From Actinocatenispora rupis (GTDB lineage Bacteria > Actinomycetota > Actinomycetes > Mycobacteriales > Micromonosporaceae): 64,000 nucleotides of DNA. Below, one piece after another: positions 53,901 through 64,000 of the stretch; within the stretch, counting starts at the first letter, position 1; every line of letters begins with the position of its first letter. The stretch covers positions 124,001 through 188,000 of the forward strand of contig NZ_BOMB01000001.1 of NCBI RefSeq assembly GCF_016861975.1, given 5' to 3'. The notes under the pieces are model-generated. The model had not been told where the DNA came from. It made no database searches and saw nothing but the letters and a program-made list of their open reading frames with translations. A program made the translations under genes and the position numbers.

Positions 53901-54956
53901 ATGGGGGACGAGCGCGCGCCGCGCCGGTCTCGGCCGGAGCGGGGCCGGCGGCGACCGGCGACGCCGGGCGTACCGGTGCCGGCGGGCACGCACGTTCCCG
54001 TGTTCGCCGCCCGGTCGCTGGAGTTGCTGGCACCCGCGCTCACCGGGCCGGGTGCCGTCCTCGTCGACGCGACGCTGGGGCTGGGCGGGCACGCCGAGCT
54101 GTTCCTGAGCACGTTCCCCGAGTTGCGGCTGGTCGGGCTGGACCGCGACACCGAGGCGCTGCGGCGCAGCCGGGAGCGGCTGGCCCCGTTCGCCGACCGG
54201 CTCGACACCGTGCACGCCGTGTACGACCGGATCGGTTCCGCGCTGGCGGATCTCGGTCTGTCCACTGTGGATGGTGTGCTGTTCGACCTGGGGGTCTCGT
54301 CGCTGCAGTTGGACGAGCCGGCCCGCGGCTTCGCGTACGCACGCGACGCGCCGCTGGACATGCGGATGGACCAGACGACCGGGCGTACCGCGGCGGACGT
54401 GGTGAACACCGAGCCGGCGGGTGAGCTGACCCGGATCCTCCGGGAGTACGGGGAGGAGCGGTTCGCGGGGCGGATCGCGGCGGCGATCGTCCGGGAGCGC
54501 GAGCGGGCACCGATCACGTCCAGCGCGCTGCTCGCCGATCTGGTACGGGACGCGATCCCGGCGCCGGCCCGGCGTACCGGGGGAAATCCTGCGAAGCGGA
54601 CGTTCCAGGCGCTGCGCATCGAGGTGAACGGTGAGCTGTCGGTGCTGCGGGCCGCGTTGCCCGCGGCGATCGACGCGCTACGGGTCGGCGGCCGGATCGT
54701 CGTGCTGTCGTACCAGTCGCTGGAGGACCGGATCGTCAAGCGGGAACTGACCACGCGGGCCCGGTCGAGCGCACCGCCGGACCTGCCGGTGGTACCGCCC
54801 GAACTGGAGCCGGAACTGCGGCTGTTGAGCCGGAGTTCCGAGGTGCCCGACGAGGCGGAGGCGGCGGCGAACCCGCGCGCCACATCGGCACGGTTGCGTG
54901 CCGCGGAACGGATCCGGGGCGGACGCCCCGGTGCTCGGGTGAAGGAGGGGTCGTGA
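53901..54956 (+). CDS. rsmH: 16S rRNA (cytosine-1402-N4)-methyltransferase RsmH
   Basis: 351 residues. The SAM site is [21 protein letters not shown], followed by [26 protein letters not shown] and the C-terminal [15 protein letters not shown] segment typical of RsmH/MraW. ATG 53901 was chosen because GAGGGGG is 5 nt upstream; ATGs at 53775 and 53883 lack a ribosome binding site. The frame remains open upstream without conserved residues. Its stop overlaps ftsL by 4 nt. Confidence 0.93.
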   Translation: MGDERAPRRSRPERGRRRPATPGVPVPAGTHVPVFAARSLELLAPALTGPGAVLVDATLGLGGHAELFLSTFPELRLVGLDRDTEALRRSRERLAPFADRLDTVHAVYDRIGSALADLGLSTVDGVLFDLGVSSLQLDEPARGFAYARDAPLDMRMDQTTGRTAADVVNTEPAGELTRILREYGEERFAGRIAAAIVRERERAPITSSALLADLVRDAIPAPARRTGGNPAKRTFQALRIEVNGELSVLRAALPAAIDALRVGGRIVVLSYQSLEDRIVKRELTTRARSSAPPDLPVVPPELEPELRLLSRSSEVPDEAEAAANPRATSARLRAAERIRGGRPGARVKEGS

Positions 54957-55492
54957 CCGCGGAACCGATTCGACGCTACGACGACGCCGGTTACCGGCCG
55001 CCCACCCGGTCGACCTCGGCCGCCCGGGGTGGGACCGCGACCCGTCCGACCCGTCCGGCGCGGCCCAAGCCCGACACGACGCGCGACGACACCACGGCGG
55101 TACCGAGCCAGCGCCGCGCGCCGGAGCCGGCCGGGCCGCGGCGCCGGGCCGCCCCGCCGGTACCGGTCGCGGCGCCGCGCGCGCCGTTCGTGGTGCTCGT
55201 ACTGGCGCTCGTCGCGGCCGGCATCGTCGGACTGCTGGTGCTCAACACCGCGATCAACTCCAGTTCCCTGACGCTGTCCCGGATGCGTACGCAGCAGGCG
55301 AACCTGGACGGGCAGGAGCAGGAGTACCGGCGGGAGCTGGCGGACCTGGAGTCGCCGGGCAGCCTGCAGGCGGCGGCGACCCGGATGGGCCTGGTCCCGG
55401 CCGGTACGACGGCGTACATCCGGCTGCCCGACGGGAAGGTGATCGGGGTGCCGCAGCCCGCGCCGGCAGCGAGCGACCCCGGCTCCCGCTGA
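54953..55492 (+). CDS. ftsL: FtsL-like septum protein
   Basis: 179 residues. A basic, disordered cytoplasmic N-terminus of about 75 residues, one transmembrane helix ([23 protein letters not shown]), then a coiled-coil/leucine-periodic segment ([33 protein letters not shown]). This is the FtsL/DivIC architecture, and its place between rsmH and ftsI is diagnostic. It forms a complex with the division proteins that recruits FtsW/FtsI. GTGA overlap with rsmH. Confidence 0.85.
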   Translation: MTAEPIRRYDDAGYRPPTRSTSAARGGTATRPTRPARPKPDTTRDDTTAVPSQRRAPEPAGPRRRAAPPVPVAAPRAPFVVLVLALVAAGIVGLLVLNTAINSSSLTLSRMRTQQANLDGQEQEYRRELADLESPGSLQAAATRMGLVPAGTTAYIRLPDGKVIGVPQPAPAASDPGSR

Positions 55493-55519
55493 CACGTTCG
55501 CAACCGGAGGACACGACAC

Positions 55520-57823
55520 ATGCCGACGCCACGTACTCCCGGACCGGACCCGCGCCGCGGCAGGGGCGGATCCGATCCGGACCGGGTGGTGGTGCCGCTG
55601 CGTCGGGGTGGCGGCACCGGCCGCGAACCGGGTGGGCTCGCCGACGCCCGGCGGTACCGGCCGCGCGGGCGGACGGTGCGGGAGTCGGCGGATCCGGCGG
55701 ACGCGAGCCGGCGGGCCGACCGGGCGCGTTCGGCGCACGACTCGGAGCGGGCCGAGCCGCCGCGACGCGAGCCCACCGAGTCGCGGCGTACCGGGCGGGG
55801 CGGGTCGGGTTCGGCGGCGTCGCGGGGCTCGTCCGCCGGCCGGGGATCGGCGTCCCGCCGGTCGGCCGAGCGGGCGGAGCCGACCGGGCGCCGCGGCTCC
55901 GGCGGTACGGGTGGGCGCAGTCAGCAGGAGGCGCGGGATCGTAAGCGTGCCAGGCAGTCCGCGGAGCGCCCGCGCCGCGGTGCCGGGCGTACGACGGCGT
56001 CGCGGGGTGCGAAGCCGAAGGCCGCGAAGCCGAAGGCCGCGAAGCAGCCGAAGCCGCGGCGGACCGCGCCGGCGAGCGGGCCGTTCCGGGGCGGTGTGGT
56101 GCGGCTCGGCAGCCCGGGACGGCGGCTGCGGCTGGGCACGGTGGTCGTGCTGGTGCTGTTCACCGTGATCGCCGGCCGGCTGGTGCAACTCCAGCTCACC
56201 GACGCCCACGCGTACGCGACGAAGGCGTTGCAGCAGCGGCTGTGGACGGTGCCGCTGCCGGCGGCGCGCGGGTCGATCCTGGACCGGAGCGGCACGGTGC
56301 TCGCGCACAGCGTCGAGTCGCGGTACGTGTTCGCCGACCCCAGCATGATCAACGACGCGGCGAAGGTGGCGCGGCAGCTGTCCCCGGTGCTCGGCGTACC
56401 GCGGTCGACGCTGGAGAAGCAGATGCGCAAGCAGACGCTGCGCAACGGCGACCCGCTGCGCTTCGTGTACCTGGCGCGCGGGGTGGACATCCCGGTCGGC
56501 GACCGGGTCGCGGCGATGAACATCACCGGCATCGGCGTGAAGCAGGACGAGCGGCGCGACGATCCGGGACACGACCTGGCCGCCAACATCATCGGCAGTA
56601 CCGGCTACGACCTGTCCGGGCTGACCGGCCTGGAGGCGGAGTACAACTCGCTGCTGCGCGGCACCGACGGCGTCCGGAAGTACGAGGCGGGCCGGGACGG
56701 GGTGGAGATCCCCGACGGGTACCACGAGGAGAAGGCGGCGCGGCCGGGCGGTTCGGTGCAGTTGACGCTGGACCGGGACATCCAGTTCGAGGCGCAGCGC
56801 GCGCTGTTCGCGAAGCTCAACCACCTGAACTCGGACATGGGCGCCGCCGTGGTACTGGACGTCAAGACGGGTGCGGTGCTGGCGCAGGCGAGCTACCCGA
56901 CGTACGACGCGGGCGACGTGGGTGCGTCGACCACCGAGCAGCGCACCGACTGGGCGAGTCAGGCGGTCGTCGAGCCGGGGTCGGTGCACAAGGCGATCAC
57001 CATCGGCGCCGGCCTGCAGACCGGTGTCATCAAGCCCGACTCGGCGATCCCGATCAAGTCGACGGTCACCAAGGGCGACACGACCTACCAGGACACCCAC
57101 TGGCACGGGAACGTGAAGATCACCGTCCCCGGCATCTTCGCGTACTCGTCGAACGTGGGGACGATCGCGGTGGCGGACAAGGTCGGCGCGCAGCGGCTGT
57201 ACGAGTACCAGCGGAAGTTCGGGCTGGGTGCGCCGACGGGTGAGGGGATGCCGGGCGAGGCGGACGGCATCGTACGGCCGGCGAGCACCTGGCAGGGCGC
57301 CGACCACGGGTCGATCCCGATCGGGCTGGGCGTTGCGGTGACGCCGATCCAGCTGGCCGCGGCGTACGCGGCGATCGCCAACGACGGGGAGTACGTGCAG
57401 CCGCACCTGATCGAGCAGACGGTCGGGCCGGACGGCGCGGTGACGAAGCCGAAGGTGGCGAGCCACCGGGTGCTGTCGCCGTCGGTGGCGGCGGCCGAGC
57501 GCAAGGCGATGGTGGCGGTGACCACGGTGCCGGGCGCGACGGGCCTGTCCGGCGCGGTGGACGGCTACCAGGTCGCCGCGAAGACGGGCACCGGCCAGCG
57601 GGTCGTCAACGGCTCGTACCAGAGGGGCAACATCGAGTCGTTCATCGGCATGGCGCCGGCCGACCACCCGCGGTACGTGGTGGCCGTGTTCGCGCACACC
57701 AGCGGCTCGGGCGAGGGCGCCAACATGGGGCCCGTCTTCCAGCAGATCATGCGGTTCGCGCTGGGCCACGGAAAGGTCCCGCCGAGCGGCGCGAAGCAGC
57801 CGTCGTTCCGGGTGTACGGATAG
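55520..57823 (+). CDS. ftsI: Division-specific transpeptidase FtsI (PBP3)
   Basis: 767-residue class B penicillin-binding protein. The first 200 residues are Arg/Gly/Ser-rich and disordered, with an Ala-Lys-Pro-Lys repeat before the membrane helix ([22 protein letters not shown]). The transpeptidase motifs are SVHK (S488), SSN (543-545) and KTG (688-690). The long N-terminal extension makes it larger than the usual 600-650 residues. ATG 55520 follows GGAGGA. It cross-links septal peptidoglycan together with FtsW. Confidence 0.95.
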   Translation: MPTPRTPGPDPRRGRGGSDPDRVVVPLRRGGGTGREPGGLADARRYRPRGRTVRESADPADASRRADRARSAHDSERAEPPRREPTESRRTGRGGSGSAASRGSSAGRGSASRRSAERAEPTGRRGSGGTGGRSQQEARDRKRARQSAERPRRGAGRTTASRGAKPKAAKPKAAKQPKPRRTAPASGPFRGGVVRLGSPGRRLRLGTVVVLVLFTVIAGRLVQLQLTDAHAYATKALQQRLWTVPLPAARGSILDRSGTVLAHSVESRYVFADPSMINDAAKVARQLSPVLGVPRSTLEKQMRKQTLRNGDPLRFVYLARGVDIPVGDRVAAMNITGIGVKQDERRDDPGHDLAANIIGSTGYDLSGLTGLEAEYNSLLRGTDGVRKYEAGRDGVEIPDGYHEEKAARPGGSVQLTLDRDIQFEAQRALFAKLNHLNSDMGAAVVLDVKTGAVLAQASYPTYDAGDVGASTTEQRTDWASQAVVEPGSVHKAITIGAGLQTGVIKPDSAIPIKSTVTKGDTTYQDTHWHGNVKITVPGIFAYSSNVGTIAVADKVGAQRLYEYQRKFGLGAPTGEGMPGEADGIVRPASTWQGADHGSIPIGLGVAVTPIQLAAAYAAIANDGEYVQPHLIEQTVGPDGAVTKPKVASHRVLSPSVAAAERKAMVAVTTVPGATGLSGAVDGYQVAAKTGTGQRVVNGSYQRGNIESFIGMAPADHPRYVVAVFAHTSGSGEGANMGPVFQQIMRFALGHGKVPPSGAKQPSFRVYG

Positions 57824-57959
57824 CCCTCGGTGTGCGAACCGCGACGGGCGGATTCCGCTGCGTACACCAGCGGTACGAGCAGGCACGATCCGGACACGCA
57901 CCGCGTACCGGGGGTGTCGTCGGACGAGTACCGACGCCATGGGCACGACCGTGTCCGGG

Positions 57960-57965
57960 TAGGGT
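57960..57965 (+). promoter_or_regulatory. Possible internal promoter before murE
   Basis: TAGGGT lies 8 nt before the murE GTG, in the 150-bp gap after ftsI. The start has no clear Shine-Dalgarno, so near-leaderless initiation is possible. Confidence 0.35.
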
Positions 57966-57973
57966 CATGGCCC

Positions 57974-59503
57974 GTGCCAGGCTATCCGCGACCACGGACC
58001 GTCTCCGCGACCCGGCTCGCGACGCTCGCCCCGCTGGTGGCGGCCGCACCGCTGACGCCGGTCGACGCCGAGCGGCAGGTCACCGGCGTCACGCACGCCA
58101 GCGGTGAGGTCCGCCCCGGCGATCTGTACGCCGCACTGCCCGGTTCGCGCCGGCACGGTGCGGAGTTCGTCGACGCCGCGGTCGCGGCCGGCGCCGTGGC
58201 GGTGCTCACCGACGAGACCGGTGCCGGGGCCGCGCGCGCCGCGGGCGTACCGGCGCTGGTGGTGGCGGATCCGCGGGCGCAGCTCGGCCGGATCGCCGCC
58301 GCGGTGTACGGGAACCCCACCGAGCGGCTCGCCGTCATCGGCATCACCGGCACCAACGGCAAGACGTCCACCGCGTACCTGGTGGAGTCGGGGCTGACCG
58401 CCGCGGGCCGGCGTACCGGGCTGATCGGCACGGTGGAGACCCGGCTGGGCGACGAGCGCCTGGACAGTACGCGGACGACGCCGGAGGCGACGGACCTGCA
58501 GGCGCTGTTCGCGGTGGCGCTGGAGCGCGGTCTGGACACGGTCGTGATGGAGGTGTCGAGCCACGCGCTGGACCTGGGCCGGGTCACCGGCACCCGGTTC
58601 GCGGTGGGCGCCTTCACCAACTTCGGCGTCGACCACCTCGACTTCCACGGCACCGTCGACGAGTACTTCGCGGCCAAGGCGAAGCTGTTCGACGGCCGGG
58701 CCGCGGTGGAGGTGCTCAACGCCGACGACCCGGCGGTGGTGAAGCTGGCCCACCCGGGCCGCACCGTGACGGTGTCGGTGGACGGGCAGCCGGCCGCCGA
58801 CTGGCGCGCGGGCCGCATCGCTCGCGACGGGTACGGCCAACGGTTCGAGGTGGCGGGGCCGGGCGGGGTGTCGTTGCCCGGCAGCGTCGCGATGCCCGGC
58901 CGGCACAACGTGGCGAACGCGCTGCTCGCGGTCGGGATCCTGGCCGCGGTGGGCGTCGACCCGGCGACCGCGGTGGCCGGCGTGGCCGCGTGCGGTGGCG
59001 TACCGGGGCGGATGGAGCGGGTCGTGGCGCCGGGCGAGATCGTCGGCGTCGTCGACTTCGCCCACACGCCGAACGCGGTGGCCGCGGCGCTCGCCGCGCT
59101 CCGCGAGGCGGCCGCGCCCACCGGAGCCCGGGTGATCTGCGTGGTCGGTGCCGGCGGCGACCGGGACCAGTCGAAGCGTGCGCTGATGGGTGAGGCCGCC
59201 GCGCGCGGCGCCGACGAGGTGGTCGTCACCGACGACAATCCGCGTACGGAGGACCCGGCGGCGATCCGCGCGCAGGTGCTCGCCGGTGCCCTCGCCGTAC
59301 CGGAGGGGCATGCCGTGGACGGCGGTGTCCGGTCGGTGGCGATCGCCGCGGCGGTGGCGCACGCCCGGCCCGGGGACATCGTCGCGGTGCTCGGCAAGGG
59401 ACACGAACAGGGCCAGGAGGTGTCCGGCGAGGTGTACCCGTTCGACGACCGGATCGTGCTGCGGGACGCTCTGGCCGCCCGCGCCGCCGAGGGGGACGCG
59501 TGA
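57974..59503 (+). CDS. murE: UDP-MurNAc-tripeptide ligase MurE
   Basis: 509 residues. The ATP loop is GITGTNGKTSTAYLVESGL. The substrate-selecting motif DNPR (TDDNPRTEDP) marks meso-diaminopimelate as the third amino acid, as expected for most actinobacteria of this kind. HALDLGRVTG and NFGVDHLDFHG are further family motifs. The GTG at 57974 was chosen by similarity of the N-terminus; the frame is open upstream to 57830. GTGA overlap with murF. Confidence 0.94.
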   Translation: MPGYPRPRTVSATRLATLAPLVAAAPLTPVDAERQVTGVTHASGEVRPGDLYAALPGSRRHGAEFVDAAVAAGAVAVLTDETGAGAARAAGVPALVVADPRAQLGRIAAAVYGNPTERLAVIGITGTNGKTSTAYLVESGLTAAGRRTGLIGTVETRLGDERLDSTRTTPEATDLQALFAVALERGLDTVVMEVSSHALDLGRVTGTRFAVGAFTNFGVDHLDFHGTVDEYFAAKAKLFDGRAAVEVLNADDPAVVKLAHPGRTVTVSVDGQPAADWRAGRIARDGYGQRFEVAGPGGVSLPGSVAMPGRHNVANALLAVGILAAVGVDPATAVAGVAACGGVPGRMERVVAPGEIVGVVDFAHTPNAVAAALAALREAAAPTGARVICVVGAGGDRDQSKRALMGEAAARGADEVVVTDDNPRTEDPAAIRAQVLAGALAVPEGHAVDGGVRSVAIAAAVAHARPGDIVAVLGKGHEQGQEVSGEVYPFDDRIVLRDALAARAAEGDA

Positions 59504-60906
59504 TCGGAATGCGGCTGGCGGAGGTCGCCGCGGCGGTCGACGGCACCCTCGTCGACGGCGCGGCGCCGGACGCCGTGGTCACCGGGACGGTCGAGCACGA
59601 CTCGCGGAAGGTCGGGCCGGGCGGTCTGTTCGTCGCGTTCCGCGGCGAGCAGGTCGACGGGCACCGGTTCACCGCCGCGGCCGTGGAAGCGGGCGCGGCG
59701 GCGGTGCTCGCGCAGGAGCGCACCGGCGTACCGACGGTCCTGGTGGCGGATCCGCTGGCGGCGCTGGGCCGGTTGGCCCGCGCGGTGGTGGACCGGCTGC
59801 CGGACACCACGGTGGTCGGGTTGACCGGTTCGTCCGGCAAGACGACCACCAAGGACATGGTCGCCGCGCTGTGCGCCCGGCTCGGGTCGACCGTCGCGCC
59901 GGTCGGCACGCTCAACAACGAGCTGGGCCACCCGTACACGGTGCTGCGGGCCGACGCGGACACGCGATACCTGGTGCTGGAGTGCAGCGCGCGCGGCATC
60001 GGCCACGTGGCGTACCTGTGCGGGATCGCGCCGCCGCGGATCGGCGTGGTGCTCAACGTGGGTGCGGCGCACCTGGGCGAGTTCGGCTCGGTGGAGGCGA
60101 TCGCGCAGGCGAAGGGCGAGCTGGTGGAGGCGCTGCCGGCGGACGGGCTTGCCGTGCTGAACGCCGACGACCACCGGGTCCGCGCCATGGCGGAGCGTAC
60201 GAAGGCGCGCGTGGTGCTGGTGGGCACCGCCGCCGACGCCGACGTACGGGCGAGTGACGTGACGCTGGACGCGGCCGGCCGCGCGGCGTACACGCTGTCC
60301 ACGGTGGACGGCTCGGTACCGGTGCGGCTCGGCGTGTACGGCGCGCACATGGTGGCGAACACGCTGGCCGCGGCCGCGGTGGCGCTGGAGCTGGGCATGC
60401 CGCTGGCGGAGTTGGGGACCGCGCTGGGGGAGCTGCGGCCGGCGTCCGGGCGCCGGATGGACGTGTTCACCCGGCACGACGGGGTGACGATCATCGACGA
60501 CTCGTACAACGCGAACCTGGGGTCGATGACGGCGGCGTTGCAGTCGCTGGCCGCGATCGGCACGGGCCGCCGTACCTGGGCGGTGCTCGGCTACATGGCC
60601 GAGCTGGGCGAGTTCGAGCAGTCTCAGCACGAGCAGGTCGGCCGGCTCGCGGCGGATCTCGGCGTGGACCGTCTGGTCGTCGTCGAGGCCGTGGCCGGCG
60701 GCATCCACGACGGCGCGCGGGAACGCGCCCGCTCCAACGAGTGGGAGGGACAGTCGGTGCAGGTGCCTGATCAGCAGGCAGCAATCGCCCTGCTCGGCGA
60801 CGAGCTTCGGCCGGGCGACGTGGTCCTGGTCAAGGGATCGCGGTACCGGACGTGGCAGGTGGTCGACGCCCTCCGGGACGACTCCGGGGAGGCCCCCGCG
60901 TCATGA
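59500..60906 (+). CDS. murF: UDP-MurNAc-tripeptide D-Ala-D-Ala ligase MurF
   Basis: 468 residues. The ATP loop is [20 protein letters not shown], with [13 protein letters not shown] and the late [15 protein letters not shown] segment of MurF. It adds D-Ala-D-Ala to complete the UDP-MurNAc pentapeptide. The GTG start overlaps the murE stop and its own stop overlaps the mraY ATG (ATGA), so expression is coupled. Confidence 0.95.
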   Translation: MIGMRLAEVAAAVDGTLVDGAAPDAVVTGTVEHDSRKVGPGGLFVAFRGEQVDGHRFTAAAVEAGAAAVLAQERTGVPTVLVADPLAALGRLARAVVDRLPDTTVVGLTGSSGKTTTKDMVAALCARLGSTVAPVGTLNNELGHPYTVLRADADTRYLVLECSARGIGHVAYLCGIAPPRIGVVLNVGAAHLGEFGSVEAIAQAKGELVEALPADGLAVLNADDHRVRAMAERTKARVVLVGTAADADVRASDVTLDAAGRAAYTLSTVDGSVPVRLGVYGAHMVANTLAAAAVALELGMPLAELGTALGELRPASGRRMDVFTRHDGVTIIDDSYNANLGSMTAALQSLAAIGTGRRTWAVLGYMAELGEFEQSQHEQVGRLAADLGVDRLVVVEAVAGGIHDGARERARSNEWEGQSVQVPDQQAAIALLGDELRPGDVVLVKGSRYRTWQVVDALRDDSGEAPAS

Positions 60907-62024
60907 GGTCAGTCATTGTCGCGCCCCTGGTGGCGTTCGTCCTGACGTTGTTCGGCACCCCGCTGGCGATCCGGTACTTCAGCCGCCTGCGTGCCGACCA
61001 GCCGATCCGTGAGATCGGCCCGCAGTCGCACCTGGCGAAGCGGGGCACCCCGACGATGGGCGGTGTCGTCTTCATCGTCGCCACCGTCATCGCGTACCTG
61101 GTGGGGCACCTGACGTTGCTGACCCTGCCGGGCCGGCCGCACAAGCCGACGGTGACCGCGATCGTGCTGCTCGGCCTGTTCGTGTGCATGGGCGCGGTCG
61201 GCTTCATCGACGACTTCATGAAGATCCGGCGGCGCAACAGCGCCGGCCTGTCGGCCAAGGGCAAGCTGCTCGGGCAGGCGCTGGTCGGTGCGGTGTTCGG
61301 CGTGGTCGCGCTCTACTTCAACCCGGACAGCGTCTCGCCGGACGGGATCCACAACCCGACGGTGGGCAGCTCGTACATCTCGTTCATCCGGGACATCCCG
61401 TGGCTGGACATCACCCGGGTCGGCGCGGTGGTGCTGTTCATCTTCGTGGTACTGGCCGCGTCCAACGGGGTGAACCTCACCGACGGTCTGGACGGTCTCG
61501 CCACCGGTACGTCGGTGATGGTGCTGCTGGCGTACACGGTGATCTCGTTCTGGCAGTACCGGCACTGGTGTTCGGACCCGCACCAGCTCACCTCGTACTG
61601 TTACGCGGTCCGAGATCCGCTCGACGCGGCGCTGATAGCCGGGGCCGCGGCCGGGGCGTTGTTCGGCTTCCTGTGGTGGAACGCGTCGCCGGCCCGGATC
61701 TTCATGGGTGACTCGGGCGCGCTCGGCCTGGGCGGCCTGATCGGCGGCCTGGCCATCTCCACCAAGACGATCCTGCTGCTGTTCATCCTGGGCGCGCTGT
61801 TCGTCATCGAGACCGTGTCGCTGATCATCCAGGTCGTGTCCTTCCGCAGTACGGGCAGACGGGTGTTCCGGATGGCACCGATCCACCACCACTTCGAGCT
61901 GGCCGGGTGGAGCGAGGTCAACATCACCGTGCGGTTCTGGATCATCTCCGGCATCGGCATCACCGCCGGACTAGCGATCTTCTACGCGGACTTCACGGCA
62001 CACGCCATAGGCAGCAACCTGTGA
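60903..62024 (+). CDS. mraY: Phospho-MurNAc-pentapeptide transferase MraY
   Basis: 373 residues with about ten hydrophobic helices. Conserved motifs are [19 protein letters not shown] (DD), [12 protein letters not shown] and the cytoplasmic [10 protein letters not shown] loop. It transfers phospho-MurNAc-pentapeptide to undecaprenyl phosphate, giving lipid I. The ATG at 60903 overlaps the murF stop. Its stop overlaps the murD GTG. Confidence 0.96.
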   Translation: MRSVIVAPLVAFVLTLFGTPLAIRYFSRLRADQPIREIGPQSHLAKRGTPTMGGVVFIVATVIAYLVGHLTLLTLPGRPHKPTVTAIVLLGLFVCMGAVGFIDDFMKIRRRNSAGLSAKGKLLGQALVGAVFGVVALYFNPDSVSPDGIHNPTVGSSYISFIRDIPWLDITRVGAVVLFIFVVLAASNGVNLTDGLDGLATGTSVMVLLAYTVISFWQYRHWCSDPHQLTSYCYAVRDPLDAALIAGAAAGALFGFLWWNASPARIFMGDSGALGLGGLIGGLAISTKTILLLFILGALFVIETVSLIIQVVSFRSTGRRVFRMAPIHHHFELAGWSEVNITVRFWIISGIGITAGLAIFYADFTAHAIGSNL

Positions 62025-63400
62025 CCTCCGGGTACGCGGGGCGTCCGGTGCTGGTGGCGGGCTCCGGCGTCAGCGGTACGGCGTGCGCCCGCGCGCTGGT
62101 CGCCGCGGGCGCCGAGGTCACCGTCCTGGACCGGGCGCCGAGCGAACGGCTGGCTGCGCTGGCCGGGGAGGGCGTCGCGACCGCTGTGGCCGTCGACCCG
62201 CCGGCCGACCTGCTGGCGAAGGCGTCCGACCTGGTCGTGTCGCCGGTGTTCGCGCCGCATCACCCGCTGGTCACGGCCGCGGTCGCCGCCGGCCTCTCCG
62301 TGTACTGCGAGCCCGAGCTGGCGTGGCGGCTGCGCCCGGCGGGTTCGGCCGACTGGCTCGCCCTGACCGGGACGAACGGCAAGACGACCGCCGTGACGAT
62401 GCTGGCGTCGATCCTCGCCGCGGCGGGCCTGCGTACCCGGGCGGTCGGCAACATCGGCGACCCGCTCATCGACGCGGTGCTGGCCGCCGACACCGACGTA
62501 CTGGCCGTCGAACTGTCCAGCTACCAGCTGCACTGGTCGTCGACGCTGGCGCCGCGGGCCGGGGCGTACCTGAACCTGGCCGACGACCACCTCGACTGGC
62601 ACGGCGACCGCGACGCGTACGCGACGGCGAAGACGGCGGTGTGGCGCGGCGCCGCGCACGGCGGTACGGCGGTGGGCAACGCCGACGACCCGGGCGTGGC
62701 CGCGCTGCTGGCGGACGTGCCCGGGCGGCGGGTGTCGTTCACCCTCGGCGAGCCGGCGGAGGGTCAGCTCGGCGTGGTCGACGGCGTCCTCGTCGACCGG
62801 GCGTACGGCGACGGTGTCGCGCTGGTCGCCGCCGACGTGGTCCGCCCCGCCGGCCCGCACAACGTGGCCAACGCGCTGGCCGCCGCCGCCCTGGCCCGGG
62901 CGTACGGGGTGCCGCCGCAGGCGGTGGCCGACGGGCTCGGCGGGTACACCCCGCAGGCGCACCGCAACCAGCCGGTCGGCACCGTCGACGGCGTGGCGTA
63001 CGTGGACGACTCGAAGGCGACGAACCCGCACGCCGCGCTGGCCTCGCTCACCTCGTACTCCCGGGTGGTGTGGATCGCCGGCGGTCAGCTCAAGGGCGTC
63101 GACCCGGACGAGCTGGTCGCCCGGGTCGCCGACCGCCTCGCCGGCGCCGTACTGCTGGGGGCGGACCGGGCGGAGATCGCCGCCGCACTTTCCCGACACG
63201 CGCCGCAGATCCCCGTGATCGAGGTGGCGAGGTCCGATGATGGGGCGATGGCGGACGTGGTGGCGCACGCCGCCCGGCTCGCCGGGCCGGGCGACACGGT
63301 GCTCCTGGCCCCGGCCGCCGCCTCGTACGACATGTTCGCCAGCTATGCGCAGCGCGGTGACCGGTTCGCCGCCGAGGTGGGCCGGCTGTCCGGTTCCTGA
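62021..63400 (+). CDS. murD: UDP-MurNAc-L-alanine:D-glutamate ligase MurD
   Basis: 459 residues. The N-terminal Rossmann-like UDP-binding domain is [18 protein letters not shown], the ATP loop is [20 protein letters not shown], and [17 protein letters not shown] and the C-terminal [11 protein letters not shown] segment are characteristic. It adds D-Glu to UDP-MurNAc-L-Ala. GTGA overlap with mraY. Confidence 0.95.
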   Translation: MTSGYAGRPVLVAGSGVSGTACARALVAAGAEVTVLDRAPSERLAALAGEGVATAVAVDPPADLLAKASDLVVSPVFAPHHPLVTAAVAAGLSVYCEPELAWRLRPAGSADWLALTGTNGKTTAVTMLASILAAAGLRTRAVGNIGDPLIDAVLAADTDVLAVELSSYQLHWSSTLAPRAGAYLNLADDHLDWHGDRDAYATAKTAVWRGAAHGGTAVGNADDPGVAALLADVPGRRVSFTLGEPAEGQLGVVDGVLVDRAYGDGVALVAADVVRPAGPHNVANALAAAALARAYGVPPQAVADGLGGYTPQAHRNQPVGTVDGVAYVDDSKATNPHAALASLTSYSRVVWIAGGQLKGVDPDELVARVADRLAGAVLLGADRAEIAAALSRHAPQIPVIEVARSDDGAMADVVAHAARLAGPGDTVLLAPAAASYDMFASYAQRGDRFAAEVGRLSGS

Positions 63401-63433
63401 GCCGGTCCACGCGCCACCGCCAGGGGAGTGCCC

Positions 63434-64000
63434 GTGACCGGTACGGTCAGTGACGCGCCGGCCGCGCGTGCCGACGCCAGCGCGCCGCCCGGCGTACCAG
63501 GGCCGTCGGCGGTGGGCCGGCTGATCGGGGAGCCGTTCGCCGCCCTGCGCGGCCTGCTCGCCCGCCCCCTCGCCTCGTACTACCTGCTCGTCGCCAGTGC
63601 CGGTCTGCTGCTGGTGATCGGCCTGGTGATGGTCTACTCGGCCACGAACGTCACGACCTCCGACGGCGGTACGGGCTCGGCGCTGGCCGGGGTGCAGCAG
63701 CAGGGGTTGTGGGCGGCGATCGGGCTGGCGGCGTTCTGGCTCGCGCAACGGCTGCCGACCCGTACGTACCGGCTGCTCGGGTTGCCGCTGCTGGTGCTGT
63801 GCATGGTGTTCGCGCTGATCCTGGTGCTGTTCCCGGATCTGAAGGCGGGCCCGGTCAGCACGTACCTGAACTGGATCACGGTCGGGCCGGTGCAGTTCCA
63901 GCCGGCGGAGCTGGCGAAGCTGGCGCTGATGTGGTGGGGTGCGGACCTGCTGGTCCGCCGCGGCGACTCGGTGACCCGGTGGAAGCGGCTGGCGATGCCG
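63434..64000 (+). CDS. ftsW: Lipid II polymerase FtsW (5' part; runs off the window)
   Basis: 189 codons are open to the last base, so the gene is cut by the window edge. About 40 disordered residues precede a first helix (YYLLVASAGLLLVIGLVMVYSATN) whose VYSA end is typical of SEDS proteins, then LVLFPDLKAGPVSTYLNWITVGPVQFQPAELAKLALMWW, which carries the family QPAE-x-x-K motif. FtsW polymerises septal glycan with FtsI. GTG 63434 follows AGGGGAG by 5 nt; murG and ftsQ would be expected beyond the window. Confidence 0.93.
   Translation, partial: MTGTVSDAPAARADASAPPGVPGPSAVGRLIGEPFAALRGLLARPLASYYLLVASAGLLLVIGLVMVYSATNVTTSDGGTGSALAGVQQQGLWAAIGLAAFWLAQRLPTRTYRLLGLPLLVLCMVFALILVLFPDLKAGPVSTYLNWITVGPVQFQPAELAKLALMWWGADLLVRRGDSVTRWKRLAMP

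Overview
The window is chromosomal DNA of a high-GC actinomycete. Nearly every third codon position is G or C, GTG starts are common, -10 hexamers are of the TANNNT type, and several starts look leaderless. Gene content fits a filamentous actinomycete near the Micromonosporales: ribonuclease Y, gluABCD, an actinobacterial ImuA'/ImuB/DnaE2 mutasome, GatD/MurT and a dcw cluster beginning with mraZ. The genus is not provable from the sequence alone. I see no rRNA, tRNA, CRISPR array or prophage, and no transposase gene.

Layout. Positions 1-5.3 kb hold ribonuclease Y, then a DUF998 membrane protein and a drug/metabolite-transporter-like protein fused in frame to a family 4 glycosyltransferase. 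From 5.4 to 9.0 kb is a gluABCD-type glutamate/amino-acid ABC importer on the minus strand, divergent from miaB (9.3-10.7 kb). From 10.8 to 25.5 kb lies a mixed housekeeping and accessory stretch: NAD(P)H-binding protein/HxlR pair, polyprenyl diphosphate synthase, metF, CDP-alcohol phosphatidyltransferase, FAD monooxygenase/TetR pair, a membrane-anchored Hsp70-like ATPase, a CtpE-like P-type ATPase with a conserved membrane protein, GNAT, YbaK, GntR and a cytochrome P450.

From 25.8 to 33.1 kb is an SOS mutagenesis operon. A perfect LexA box sits on the -10 of a promoter ahead of a SAV_6107-type HEPN protein, ImuA', ImuB and DnaE2. Between 33 and 40.6 kb follow a P450 homologue without the haem-ligating cysteine, an APH-family kinase, an oxidoreductase-methyltransferase-phosphatase run, DNA polymerase IV and a DUF3040 protein. 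From 41 to 46 kb a MoxR/DUF58/transglutaminase operon runs on the minus strand. leuS (46.3-49.3 kb) is preceded by what looks like a ribosome-mediated attenuator. The last 14 kb hold gatD-murT (minus), divergent from mraZ-rsmH-ftsL-ftsI-murE-murF-mraY-murD-ftsW (plus). ftsW runs off the end of the window.

Most notable: (i) two copies of a 145-163 bp element with 19-bp terminal inverted repeats, each ending exactly at a -10 hexamer for a neighbouring gene; (ii) a leucine leader-peptide attenuator before leuS; (iii) two in-frame minisatellite arrays in the ImuA' gene; (iv) the cysteine-less P450; (v) a four-repeat TGGRG-N5 MraZ operator; (vi) an over-represented palindrome TCCACNGTGGA.
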